A DNA stretch of 64,000 nucleotides, from NCBI RefSeq assembly GCF_046600735.1, contig NZ_JBJMAW010000002.1, forward strand, positions 248,001-312,000, given 5' to 3'. The notes under the pieces are model-generated. The model was not told the DNA's origin. It worked only from the letters and a program-made list of their open reading frames with translations, and did no database searches. The translations under genes were made by a program, and so were the position numbers. Below are positions 52,389 to 61,128 of this stretch, in pieces (the stretch's first letter is position 1; each line of letters starts with the position of its first letter). The DNA is from Novilysobacter_A longmucuonensis. GTDB taxonomy: Bacteria > Pseudomonadota > Gammaproteobacteria > Xanthomonadales > Xanthomonadaceae.

Positions 52389-53414
52389 ATGCTGGTCGAC
52401 AACATGCAGAATGATCTACACCCGGTGCTGCAGCGCTTGCTGGAGGAAGGCTACCGGCTGGCGGCGGCGCTGCCGGTGTTCGCGCTGGCGCTGCTGGTGG
52501 TGTGGCTGGCCTGGCGCGTGGGCGGGTGGCTGTCGCGGCGCAAGACGTTCGCGCGGATTTCCAAGGACAACCCGTTCGTGCGGGAACTGGCGCGTACCAC
52601 CACACGCTGGGTGGTGCTGCTGATCGGCATCCTGGTGGCGCTGGAGATCATGGACGCCACGGCGCTGGTGGGCGCGGTGCTGGGTACCGCCGGCGTGCTG
52701 GGCGTGGCGCTGGGGTTCGCGTTCAAGGACATCCTGGAGAATTACCTGGCCGGCATCCTGATGAGCGTGCGACAGGTGTTCACGCCCCGGGACCACGTGG
52801 TGATCGACGGCAACGAAGGCATCGTGGTGTCGATGAGTTCCCGCGCCACGATACTGATGACGCTCGACGGCAATCACCTGCGCCTGCCCAACGCGCTGGT
52901 CTTCCGCGGCGTGACGCTGAACTACACGCGCAACCCGAACCGCCGCTTCACATTCGACGTGGGCATCGGCGTGGACGAGGACCTGGTGCTGGCGCAGCAG
53001 CTGGGCGTCGACGAATTGAAGCAGGTCGACGGCGTGCTGGAGACGCCGCCGCCGCGGGCCTTCATTAACGCGCTAGGCGAGTCCAGCGTGCAGGTCACCT
53101 TCCACGGCTGGGTGGACCAGCGCAGCCATGATTTCCTGCGGGTGAGGAGCGAGGCGATACGCCGCACCAAGCTGGCGATGGAGTCGGCCGACATGGACAT
53201 GCCCGAGCCGATCTACCGCGTGCAGATCAGCGAGCGCAAGGAAAAGCCGGCGCACGAGGCACGCGCGGCGCGCGAAAAGATGGCCCGCGAAGATGCGTCG
53301 TTGCAGCCGACGATCGACACCCGCGCCGACGCCGACCTCAGCGCCCAGATCGATATCGACAAGCGGGTCAACGCCAGCGAGAACCTGCTCCATCCGGAGG
53401 CGCCGCGCGAATAG
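52389..53414 (+). CDS. MscS-family mechanosensitive channel (341 aa)
   Basis: One to three N-terminal membrane segments (LAAALPVFALALLVVWLAW; WVVLLIGILVALEIM) lead to the pore helix GAVLGTAGVLGVALGFAFKDILENYLAGI, typical of MscS with its A/G packing. The beta domain follows: RDHVVIDGNEGIVVSMSSRATIL and GNHLRLPNALVF. The C-terminal vestibule is followed by a charged tail (KPAHEARAAREKMA). These channels open on hypo-osmotic shock. ATG at 52389; length is normal for short MscS. It is in the same direction as no other gene nearby. Confidence 0.93.
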   Translation: MLVDNMQNDLHPVLQRLLEEGYRLAAALPVFALALLVVWLAWRVGGWLSRRKTFARISKDNPFVRELARTTTRWVVLLIGILVALEIMDATALVGAVLGTAGVLGVALGFAFKDILENYLAGILMSVRQVFTPRDHVVIDGNEGIVVSMSSRATILMTLDGNHLRLPNALVFRGVTLNYTRNPNRRFTFDVGIGVDEDLVLAQQLGVDELKQVDGVLETPPPRAFINALGESSVQVTFHGWVDQRSHDFLRVRSEAIRRTKLAMESADMDMPEPIYRVQISERKEKPAHEARAAREKMAREDASLQPTIDTRADADLSAQIDIDKRVNASENLLHPEAPRE

Positions 53415-53446
53415 GCGGTCGTGTAGGCGGGCGAAAAATCGGGCGA

Positions 53447-54112
53447 CTACATCGGACGCCGCACCGCGCGGACGGTCCCGCTCGGCCCGCCGCCGCAATA
53501 GAACAGGTCGCCGCCGTCGGACTCGAGCCCGCTCACGCCGGCGCCCTCCGGCATCCGCAACTGCTCGATCACGGCGCCGTCGTCCGGATCGACATGGCGG
53601 ATCTCGCTCTCGTCGCCTTCCCAGGTGCCGTGCCAGAGCTCGCCGTCCACCCAGGTCACGCCGGTGACGAAGCGGTTGGACGGGATCGTGCGCCTGACCG
53701 CGCCGGTGGCCGGATCGACCTCGACGATCCGGCGCTGGCGGTACTGCCCCACCCACAGGCTGCCCTCGGCCCAGGCCAGGCCCGAGTCGCCGCCCTCGCC
53801 CGGCGCCGGGATCGAGGCCACCACGGCGCCGGTGGCCGGGTCGATCTTGTCGATACGCGCCTCGGCGATCTGGTACAGGTGGGTACCGTCGAAGGCGGTG
53901 CCCGCATCGCAAGCGCGATCGACCGCGTGGACCGATTCGCCGCTCGTGGGATCGAAAGCGACCAGCCTGTCACCGGTGGCCGCCCAGACGCGCTTGCCGT
54001 CGTGGGTGACACCGTGGATACGCTCGGCGCCATCAAATGGGCCGTACTCGCGGACGATCTCGGCCGCCCGGGTGGTGGAGTTGGTGTCGCGTAGTGCAGT
54101 AGTCGCGTTCAT
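53447..54112 (-). CDS. Beta-propeller protein, glutamine-cyclotransferase/Vgb-like (221 aa)
   Basis: Repeated blades are visible: RIHGVTHDGKRVWAATGDRLVAFDP, GTHLYQIAEARIDKIDPATGAVV, GLAWAEGSLWVGQYRQRRIVEVDPATGAV and GVTWVDGELWHGTWEGDESEIRHVDPDDGAV. The repeat DPATGAV is typical of such propellers. There is no signal peptide. Function is unknown; a lactonase- or sensor-like role is possible. It lies 44 bases after the stop of the TPR-winged-helix regulator on the same strand, so it is probably in its operon. Confidence 0.78.
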   Translation of the reverse strand: MNATTALRDTNSTTRAAEIVREYGPFDGAERIHGVTHDGKRVWAATGDRLVAFDPTSGESVHAVDRACDAGTAFDGTHLYQIAEARIDKIDPATGAVVASIPAPGEGGDSGLAWAEGSLWVGQYRQRRIVEVDPATGAVRRTIPSNRFVTGVTWVDGELWHGTWEGDESEIRHVDPDDGAVIEQLRMPEGAGVSGLESDGGDLFYCGGGPSGTVRAVRRPM

Positions 54113-54156
54113 TGCAGTCTCCTTGGCACGCCGGGGATCGGCGCCTCAGGAACAAT

Positions 54157-55389
54157 CTAGCCAGCGGGCAGCGCGGCAGGGAGTAACAAGATCGTCGTGA
54201 ATTCCGCCAGCGAGGGCGCCAGCGGCGGCGCCAGCCAACGGCGGGCCCGCGTGCGCCCGATCGAGCGTACGCGCCCCACTGTTTCGAGGTCGGCAAGCGC
54301 ACGCTGGACGGTGCGCTGGCTGGCCCCCAGCGCCAACGCCAGCGCCGAGGTCGACCACGCTGCGCCGTCGGCCAGCAGTGCCAGCAGCGCGCCTTGGTCG
54401 CCGTCAATCGGCGGCGCCAGCACGACGACCTCGCGCCCGCCGTGCGGCACGATCACGAAGCCGCGCGCGGTTGCCTCGATGCCCACCATCGACGCGACCG
54501 CCTTGCGCAGGCGACCGATCTCGACGCGCAGCCGCGCGCGATGGGTCTCGTCGGGATGGCGGGTGCGGAACACGCGGGCGATCAGGTCTTCGCGGTCGAC
54601 CCCGCCGGGCCATGCCTCGGCGAGCGCGCGTGCCAGCGCGAACAGCACCGGGCGCCGCGCGAGCGACCGCCATTCGTGGCCGGCGCGCAGCCCGTGGCGG
54701 CAGGCGTCGACCACCAGCGTCCCGGAGTCCAGCAGCGCGGCGACCTCGTCGAGCCGCAGTACCTGCGCCCCGCCCGCCGACAGACGCCTGGCGGCGGGGC
54801 GATCGAGCATCGCGCGCATGTCCGCCACTTCCGCAACGAGTGCGGGAATGCACGCACGGCCGGCCGCGCCGTGCGCGTTATCGAACGCCACCCGCGCCGC
54901 CTCGATGGACAACGAGCGCAGCGCGAGCTCCGCCTCGGCCAGAGCGGCCACCGCCGCCAGGGCATGGGACAGTCCGCTGGCATCGAGTCGTGCCAGTGCT
55001 GCCCGGGCGTCCTCGAGCCGGCCGAGCAGCAGCAAGCGGCGGACCGCGACCAGTCGCGCCTGCACGGCATTGCGGTGGTCGCCGCGCACCTCGAGCGCCG
55101 ACGCAGCGGCCGCCAGCGCACGCGGCGACCCGCCGAAATCGCGCAACGCCAGCGCCACTTCGGCCTCGGCGACGACACAGCGCCCCTGCGCCAGTGCCTC
55201 GTGCGCCCCGAAGCCGCGACCGGCGCGACGCAGCAACTCGCGGGCCCGCGGAAAATCGCCCAGCTGGGCCATCGCGATGCCGCGCAGCGCCAGCGCCGGC
55301 GGGTCGTCGCGCAATGCCACGCGTTGCAATGCGCCGAGCGCATCGCCGGTGCTGAGGGCGCGGGCCGCGGCGGCGATCAGGGAGTCCAT
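54157..55389 (-). CDS. Helical-repeat and winged-helix regulator (410 aa)
   Basis: The N-terminal two-thirds are Ala/Leu-rich TPR-like helices (RALSTGDALGALQRVALRDD, RARELLRRAGRGFGAHEAL, AEAEVALALRDFGG). The C-terminal part has a winged helix of OmpR type (LARRPVLFALARALAEAWPGG, THRARLRVEIGRLRKAV), then a second HTH-like segment at about 345-385 (STSALALALGASQRTVQRALADLETVG). It is a one-component regulator. It diverges from the VOC gene with a 119-base spacer and may control it and the downstream propeller gene. Confidence 0.8.
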   Translation of the reverse strand: MDSLIAAAARALSTGDALGALQRVALRDDPPALALRGIAMAQLGDFPRARELLRRAGRGFGAHEALAQGRCVVAEAEVALALRDFGGSPRALAAAASALEVRGDHRNAVQARLVAVRRLLLLGRLEDARAALARLDASGLSHALAAVAALAEAELALRSLSIEAARVAFDNAHGAAGRACIPALVAEVADMRAMLDRPAARRLSAGGAQVLRLDEVAALLDSGTLVVDACRHGLRAGHEWRSLARRPVLFALARALAEAWPGGVDREDLIARVFRTRHPDETHRARLRVEIGRLRKAVASMVGIEATARGFVIVPHGGREVVVLAPPIDGDQGALLALLADGAAWSTSALALALGASQRTVQRALADLETVGRVRSIGRTRARRWLAPPLAPSLAEFTTILLLPAALPAG

Positions 55390-55508
55390 GACGAGAGGCT
55401 AACGCCTCGTTCCTGCTACCGCTGCGATTGTCGACTCCCCGCCCCGCCGCTCGTCGACGAAGACAAGCGGGCACTCCGGCCCGCGCCGGCAACCCAAGGA
55501 GACACCGC

Positions 55509-55988
55509 ATGATCCCCAAGAACACGATATGCCTCTGGTACGACCGCGACGCGCTCGAGGCCGCGACGTTCTACGCCGAAACCTTCCCCGACAGTTCGGT
55601 GGACGCCGTCCACCACGCGCCCGGCGATTTTCCCGACGGCCAGCAGGGCGACGTCCTGACCGTCGATTTCACCGTGATGGGCATCGCCTGCATGGGGCTG
55701 AATGGCGGCCCGGCGTTCAAGCACAGCGAAGCGTTCTCGTTCCAGGTCGCCACCGACAACCAGGCAGAAACCGACCGCCTGTGGGACGCGATAGTCGGCA
55801 ACGGCGGCCACGAAAGCGAATGCGGCTGGTGCAAGGACAAGTGGGGCGTGTCGTGGCAGATCACCCCGCGCGCGCTGACCGACGCGTGGACCGACCCCGA
55901 CCGCGCCGCGGCCAAGCGCGCATTCGACGCCATGATGACGATGCGCAAGATCGACATCGCCACCATCGAAGCGGCACGGCGGGGCTGA
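55509..55988 (+). CDS. VOC superfamily protein, PhnB-like (159 aa)
   Basis: The product has the 3-demethylubiquinone-9 3-methyltransferase domain of the VOC family: NTICLWYDRDALEAATFYAETFPDSSV, LTVDFTVMGIACMGLNGGPAFKHSEAFSFQV and CGWCKDKWGVSWQITPRAL. The fold is two beta-alpha-beta3 modules. Enzyme activity is unknown for most PhnB-like members. The ATG at 55509 has AAGGAGA upstream. The tail AFDAMMTMRKIDIATIEAA is echoed by a lone relic at 35919. A truncated GST gene follows after 4 bases. Confidence 0.9.
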   Translation: MIPKNTICLWYDRDALEAATFYAETFPDSSVDAVHHAPGDFPDGQQGDVLTVDFTVMGIACMGLNGGPAFKHSEAFSFQVATDNQAETDRLWDAIVGNGGHESECGWCKDKWGVSWQITPRALTDAWTDPDRAAAKRAFDAMMTMRKIDIATIEAARRG

Positions 55989-55992
55989 CCCG

Positions 55993-56163
55993 ATGCCGGT
56001 GATCACCGCCTTCGAACGCTCGCCGCACCGCGGCCGCGGCTTGGCCCGCGACATGCGCGGCCGCTGGGCGCTCGAAGAAGCGGAGCAGCCCTACCGCTAT
56101 CCGAACCTGTGGCGCCTGCGGCGAAGCGGCCCACCGGTAAGCCGGGCGGCGGGTCGGAAGTGA
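55993..56163 (+). pseudogene. Truncated glutathione S-transferase (N-terminal 39 residues left)
   Basis: The frame starts MPVITAFERSPHRGRGLARD and continues MRGRWALEEAEQPY, which is the start of a GST of the kind usually beginning with ITAFE.SP..GRG. After Tyr34 similarity is lost and the frame ends at 56163. The gene immediately follows the VOC gene, so an ancestral VOC-GST operon may have been cut here. Confidence 0.7.
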
Positions 56164-56197
56164 TCCGATCTTTCCCGTCGCCGGCGCGGTCGGCCGG

Positions 56198-56659
56198 TCA
56201 GTGGCCCAGGATGCGCGATATCAGACCCGTGGCCACCTGCACGAGGTAGTAGGTGTCATCGCTCTGGTACGGGCGCACCCACCTGTGCCCATCCGGCGGC
56301 ACGGCCAGATCGTAATCGCGGTAGTCCCGCACGTAGTAGCGATCGGCCAGGTAGTCGCGTGGGATGTACTCGCCACGCGCCCAGCGGCGGTGCTCGCGGG
56401 CATCCGCGCGCCGCTCGCGATCGGCCTCGCGGCGGTCCTTCAGGTACTCACGCTCGGCCTCGCGGTGATCCTTCGCGGCCTCCCGCATGTGCTCGCGGCG
56501 GTCCTTTTCATACTCGCGGATGGCCTCGCGACGGTCCTTCGCAGCCTCGCGCTGCATCTCCTCGTACGCCTTGCGCGTCTCCTTGCCGCGGTCGTCGGCC
56601 AAAGCGCTGCCGGAGAAGGCGATGGCGGCCAACGCACTCGCGATCAAAAGCTTCTTCAT
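56198..56659 (-). CDS. RcnB-family periplasmic protein (153 aa)
   Basis: Signal peptide MKKLLIASALAAIAFSGSALA, then a strongly charged repeat region of about 60 residues (KDRREAIREYEKDRREHMRE and related heptads, probably a long helix), then the RcnB-type domain: RGEYIPRDYLADRYYVRDYRD and PPDGHRWVRPYQSDDTYYLVQVATGLI. RcnB is a periplasmic factor in nickel/cobalt homeostasis in E. coli; here no rcnA is near, so metal specificity is not known. The start at 56659 has GGGAGCAC upstream. Confidence 0.88.
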   Translation of the reverse strand: MKKLLIASALAAIAFSGSALADDRGKETRKAYEEMQREAAKDRREAIREYEKDRREHMREAAKDHREAEREYLKDRREADRERRADAREHRRWARGEYIPRDYLADRYYVRDYRDYDLAVPPDGHRWVRPYQSDDTYYLVQVATGLISRILGH

Positions 56660-56726
56660 GGCGTGCTCCCGGGGAATGGAAGTCCGACCGTAAGCGGCGC
56701 TGCCTGAACGGGGAAGCACCGGCGCC

Positions 56727-56768
56727 TTAACGGGGTCCGCCTTAACGGGGTCAGGTTCACTTCTGACC
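56727..56768. repeat. GGGGTCAGGTTCACTT motif
   Basis: CTTAACGGGGTCCGCCTTAACGGGGTCAGGTTCACTTCTGACCC follows the pattern of the units at 48043 and 50201. No transposase fragment is seen next to it, although CGAGCCCGGCCATTTCTGAC continues for a short distance. Confidence 0.7.
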
Positions 56769-56911
56769 CGCGAGCCCGGCCATTTCTGACAAAGTTTGCA
56801 GACGACCGTAGCCCAACCTGAGCGTTTTCCGGTTCTGCTAAGTTAGCGGGCCGGGGCGCGTGATGCGCCGTTATCTTTATACCGCCACATATCCGGCCAC
56901 AGGATCCACTT

Positions 56912-58291
56912 GATGACCCGACTGCAGATTCTGCCCACAGCATCGCCCGAAGCACGAGCTCTGCGCGTGCTTCCATCCTTGCTGCTCACCGCCCTGCTGG
57001 CGGCGCCGTTTGCGCCGGCCCTGGCCCAGGTGAGCATCGTCAACCCCGGCGCACCGGGCGAGGATTCGCGCGAGCTTTCAGCCGACGAGGCGGTGCGGAT
57101 CGCCGCTTCGCGCTATTCGGCAGCCGACGTGCAGTTCATGCAGGACATGATTCCCCACCATCATCAGGCGCTGGAAATGGCGGCGCTGGTCGGCGAGCGC
57201 ACCAATTCTCCGGCGCTGATCGACGCGGCCGGGCGTATCGAGGCCTCGCAGCGCGACGAGATCGGCTTCATGCAGCAGTGGCTGGCCGCGCGCGGTGAAC
57301 GCGTGCCGGATCCGCAGGCGCACTCGGCCATGCACACCTCGCACGAGATGGCCGGCATGGCCTCGGCGGCGGAGATGGCGGCGCTGGCCAAGGCCGAAGG
57401 GTCGGACTTTGAACGCCAGTTCCTGCAGCTGATGATCAGCCACCACGGGAACTCGCTGGGCTCCAGCGCCAGCACGTCCAGCCCGCGGGTGATTTCCGAA
57501 CCGTAGATGCGCCCATCGTAGTAATACGCCGACCAGAAGCCGCCGGTGATCAATTCCTCGGTGCTGATCGGGCCGCGATCGAAGAACGCGATCTCGAACG
57601 GGTTGGCCGAATCGGTGAAATCGATTACCGACAGCCCGCCTTGGTACCAGGCCTGGATGAACACGTCGCGGCCCGGAATCGGCAGGACCGAACCGTTATG
57701 CGCCACGCAGTTCTCGGTCACCGTTTGCGGCGACGGGATCTTGAAGTAGCTGCGGAACACCAGCTTGCCGTCGACGATGTCGTAGATGGCGTCCGCACCG
57801 TAGTTGAGCGGATCGGACGCCCGGCAGCGCGGCCGCGAACCGCCGCCCCATTCGTCGGTGAAGATCACCTTGGTGCCGTCGTTGTTGAAGGTCGCCGAAT
57901 GCCAGTAGGCAAAGCCCGTATCGATGACCGCGTCGCGACCCATGAAATTTCCGCAGCCGCGCTGTCCGTCGACGACGCGGTATTCAACCCGCAGCAGCAG
58001 TTCGCGATGACGTGGCCCAACGCGCCGGTCGTTGCGGCGGCTTACGTCGACCAGCTTTCGCGCAGCGGCACGCTCGAAGCCGGCCTGGAGTCCGAGCTGC
58101 GCGCGGCCCTGGACGCTGCCCAGACCGCGCTGGATCAGCCGGCCTCGGCCGTGGACAAAAGCGCACTGGTCCGCCGCCTGGAGGCGCTGTCCAAGGTGGT
58201 AACCAGCGCCTCCGACGCCGGAGGACGCACCTCCGAGCGCCAGTCGGCGCTGTCGGCAGTGCTGACGGATCTCGCGGCGCGGTTGCGATAA
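56912..58291 (+). pseudogene. DUF305 and LVIVD-type gene split by an internal inversion
   Basis: From an ATG at 56912 there is a signal peptide (LLLTALLAAPFAPALAQ) and a DUF305 domain with MQDMIPHHHQALEMAALV and ERQFLQLMISHHG. The coherent frame ends near 57447; the listed frame stops at 57506. From about 57944 the plus strand again reads ISAAALSVDDAVFNPQQQFAM, AMTWPNAPVVAAAYVDQLS and a helical C-terminus ending AVLTDLAARLR. The part in between (57450-57943) carries the missing middle on the minus strand. The original gene probably encoded a DUF305-beta-propeller-type secreted protein and is now disrupted. Confidence 0.78.
57450..57943 (-). pseudogene. Inverted middle segment of the DUF305 gene (LVIVD-repeat part)
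   Basis: On the minus strand this segment reads continuously: MGRDAVIDTGFAYWHSATF, VIFTDEWGGGSRPRCRASD, VAHNGSVLPIPGRDVFIQAW, YQGGLSVIDFTDSANPFEIA, and GRIYGSEITRGLDVLALEPS. The GLSVIDF word is an LVIVD-type repeat. It has no start or stop of its own, and its ends coincide with the breaks of the plus-strand gene. Confidence 0.75.
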
Positions 58292-58350
58292 CCAGGCCAA
58301 CTGCGGCGCGGAAGATGCGGCGGCATGCTCAGGGTTCGGTCGGGGTGACG

Positions 58351-59784
58351 TCACCCCGAACCTTCCAGCGCCCCTGCCCTCCCCTCATTGCCAGCACGCA
58401 GATCCTCTACCAGCCCCCGGTAGGCCGCCGCTTGCGCCGCGGCAGGCTGCCGGAGTACCCACGCCGGGTGCACCGTCGCCATCGCCCGCACGCCATTGCC
58501 CAGCGTGTGCCATGCGCCCCGCTGCCCGGTCAGGCGGAATCCCGCGCCAAACACAGCCGCGGCCGCGGTGGCGCCCAGGCAGACGATCGCATCGGGACGC
58601 ACGGTACCGATCTCGCGCTGCAGCCACGCGTGGCACGCGCGGACGTGGCCCGCGTCCGGCCGCTGGTGCAGGCGGACCTTGCCGCGCTGCTGGAACCGGA
58701 AATGCTTGACCGCATTGGTCAGGTACACCGCCGCGCGGTCGATGCCCGCGTCCGCGAACGCGCGATCCAGCAAGGCGCCCGCCGGGCCCACGAACGGCCG
58801 GCCAGTAAGGTCCTCGGCGTCGCCGGGCTGTTCACCGATGAACATCAGGCGCGCGTCCTCCGGCCCTTCGCCCCACACCGTCTGCGTGGCCGGCTCCCAT
58901 AACGGGCAGCGGCGGCAGTCCGCCGCCAGTGCCCGCGCTGCCGCCAGGCCGCCGTCTTCTTGGGGTACCGCCTCGATGCGTCGCTGGGGGATCCGGCGAC
59001 GCGGGGCCTGCGGTTCGCGCTTGGCCATGTCACGCACCCGGCCGCCGGCGTCGCGCAGCAGCGACGGCAGCAGCGTGGCCTCGGGCAACCCCTTCCAGTA
59101 CTTCTGCGGCATCTCCTGCCGCATCATCGTCGGGTTGAGCCGCGCCGGGTTGAAGATGTTGGCGTAATAGGTCCGCCACAGCTCCTCCTGGGCGTCCTCG
59201 GCCGGCGCATCGGTGCGAACCCCGCCCGGGCCGAATGCCAGCGCCTGGCCATCCCATCGCACGCTGCGGTACGGCGTCAGGATGGCCCAGCGCATGCCGG
59301 CAAAGCGCCTGGCAAAGAAGGGCGAGACGCGGTCGAGGATCCAGTGGTCCGGCTCGAACCACGCCACGTACGCATCCTCCCCGACGCCGCTCTGCCGGAA
59401 CCGCACGAAGGCCTTCATCTTGTGGCTGTCGCGCCGGACCGCACCGCCCAGGGCAGTGGCCGTAACCACGTCCGGGTCGGTAGCGCGCTCCAGCAGGCGC
59501 CGTTCGCCCTGCGCCACGCGCCACAGCAGTCGATACAACAGGGCGTGTCGTCCCGGATCGCGATGACACACCACCGCCCCGGCAAGCTCGAGCAGTGCCG
59601 CGGGAACGGTGACGGCGCTGCCTGCCTCCGATACCTCCGGCAAGGGCGAAGCCAGCGCCAGGCCCAGCTGGGCGTCGCTGTCCCATTGCAGGTGTTCCGG
59701 CGCCACGCCGGCGGTGAACGCCGCCCGGGCCCGCTCACGCCAGGCTTGCAGGCTCCATCCCGGGTCGACCACGGCGAGATGCAT
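58351..59784 (-). CDS. DUF4130 plus UdgX-type uracil-DNA glycosylase fusion (477 aa)
   Basis: The N-terminal half (1 to about 260) is the radical-SAM-associated DUF4130/TIGR03915 domain: RRDSHKMKAFVRFRQSG, YVAWFEPDHWILDRVSPFF and RWDGQALAFGPGGV. The C-terminal half is a family-4/UdgX glycosylase: CRRCPLWEPATQTVWGEGP, MFIGEQPGDAEDLTGRPFVGP, NAVKHFRFQQRGKVRLHQRP (UdgX R-loop with the His that can bond uracil covalently) and MATVHPAWVL. The Cys residues would hold a 4Fe-4S cluster. It lies 11 bases after the radical SAM gene and is co-transcribed. The Met at 59784 is the family start. Confidence 0.9.
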   Translation of the reverse strand: MHLAVVDPGWSLQAWRERARAAFTAGVAPEHLQWDSDAQLGLALASPLPEVSEAGSAVTVPAALLELAGAVVCHRDPGRHALLYRLLWRVAQGERRLLERATDPDVVTATALGGAVRRDSHKMKAFVRFRQSGVGEDAYVAWFEPDHWILDRVSPFFARRFAGMRWAILTPYRSVRWDGQALAFGPGGVRTDAPAEDAQEELWRTYYANIFNPARLNPTMMRQEMPQKYWKGLPEATLLPSLLRDAGGRVRDMAKREPQAPRRRIPQRRIEAVPQEDGGLAAARALAADCRRCPLWEPATQTVWGEGPEDARLMFIGEQPGDAEDLTGRPFVGPAGALLDRAFADAGIDRAAVYLTNAVKHFRFQQRGKVRLHQRPDAGHVRACHAWLQREIGTVRPDAIVCLGATAAAAVFGAGFRLTGQRGAWHTLGNGVRAMATVHPAWVLRQPAAAQAAAYRGLVEDLRAGNEGRAGALEGSG

Positions 59785-59795
59785 GCCCACGCCCT

Positions 59796-61043
59796 TCAGC
59801 CGAACAGCCCGGCCTGCCGTGGCGGTGGCGCAAGGCGCGCACGCAGACGAACCGGGTCGTCGAGGTGGCGGCCGGGGTGGTGGTCGAGCAGCTGCACGAA
59901 TGGAAGCACCTTGGCCATCGGCGCGCGCAGGCGGGCCAGGTCGGCCACCCGCAGGCCGCCACTGCGACGCGACTGCACGATCCGCACGACGTTGCGCGTG
60001 CCCAGCCCGGGGACGCGCAGCAGCATTTCGCGCGGGGCCTGGTTGACGTCCACTGGGAACCGCTCCGGGTGGCGCAGGGCCCACGCCAGCTTGGGATCGA
60101 TGTCCAGGTCCAGCATCCCAGTGCCCGTGCCCGCCGGCGCGATCTCGTCGACATCGAACCCGTAGAAGCGCAGCAGCCAATCGGCCTGGTACAGGCGGTG
60201 TTCGCGGGCCAGCGGAGGTGCCACCAGCGGCAGCCGCGGAGAGGCATCCGGGATCGGACTGAACGCCGAGTAGTACACGCGCCGGAGCTGGTAGTTGCCG
60301 TAGAGGTTGGCGCTTGACTGCAGCACGCTGCGGTCGTCCGCCGCATCGGCACCGATGATCATCTGCGTGCTCTGCCCGGCCGGCGCGAACCGCGGCGGCT
60401 TCGCCGAGCCACGACGCACGGCCTTGCGCGCGGCCTTGCCGTCCTCGATCCGCCAGCGCACTTCGCCCATCGCGCCGCGGATCTTCTGCAGGTTCTTCTC
60501 CGGGGCCAACGCGTCCAGCCCGGCCTGGGTTGGCAGCTCGACGTTGATGCTGAGCCGGTCCGCGTACTTGCCCGCGGCGGCCAGCAGCTCCGGTGCGGCA
60601 TCGGGGATGGTCTTGAGGTGGATGTAACCGCCGAACCGGTGGTCCTCGCGCAGGCTGCGCGCCACCTCCACCAGCTGCTCCATGGTGTAATCGCCGCTGC
60701 GGATGATGCCGCTGGAGAGGAACAGTCCCTCAATGTAGTTGCGACGGTAGAAATCCAGCGTGAGCCGGACCACCTCATCGGTGCTGAAGCGCGCGCGCCG
60801 CACGTTGCTGGACACGCGGTTGACGCAGTACACGCAGTCGAAGATGCAGAAGTTGGTCAGCAGTATCTTCAGCAGCGACACGCAACGGCCGTCCGGCGTA
60901 TAGGAATGGCAGATGCCCATGCCGCCGGTGCTACCAATGCCGCCGCTCTTCAGCGAGTCCCGCTTGGCCGCCCCGCTGGATGCACAGGACGCGTCGTACT
61001 TGGCGGCGTCGGCCAGCACGGCGAGCTTTTCGGTCACGTTCAT
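59796..61043 (-). CDS. Putative DNA modification/repair radical SAM protein (415 aa)
   Basis: A radical SAM protein of the TIGR03916 group: NFCIFDCVYCVNRVSSNVRR supplies the CxxxCxxC cluster (here CIFDCVYC), SSGIIRSGDYTMEQLVEVAR, GGYIHLKTIPDAAPELLAAA and a C-terminal HhH-like region (QAPREMLLRVPGLGTRNVVRIV) that may bind DNA. The family always pairs with the DUF4130 gene that follows. The start at 61043 (MNVTEKLAVLADAAKYDASC) is preferred to one 21 codons upstream. The reaction is unknown. Confidence 0.9.
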   Translation of the reverse strand: MNVTEKLAVLADAAKYDASCASSGAAKRDSLKSGGIGSTGGMGICHSYTPDGRCVSLLKILLTNFCIFDCVYCVNRVSSNVRRARFSTDEVVRLTLDFYRRNYIEGLFLSSGIIRSGDYTMEQLVEVARSLREDHRFGGYIHLKTIPDAAPELLAAAGKYADRLSINVELPTQAGLDALAPEKNLQKIRGAMGEVRWRIEDGKAARKAVRRGSAKPPRFAPAGQSTQMIIGADAADDRSVLQSSANLYGNYQLRRVYYSAFSPIPDASPRLPLVAPPLAREHRLYQADWLLRFYGFDVDEIAPAGTGTGMLDLDIDPKLAWALRHPERFPVDVNQAPREMLLRVPGLGTRNVVRIVQSRRSGGLRVADLARLRAPMAKVLPFVQLLDHHPGRHLDDPVRLRARLAPPPRQAGLFG

Positions 61044-61128
61044 CGCACGATGGTCGCGGGCTTCTGTCTCATCTGGTGAGACAGCGGATGAACGCTTCAG
61101 GCCCAACCGGCGGGACCAGGTTCACCCA

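Noticed and set aside
57440..57960. A site-specific invertible switch in the DUF305 gene.
   Set aside because: As a firm call: I found no convincing inverted repeats at the two ends and no invertase gene in the window. It is kept only as an open question.
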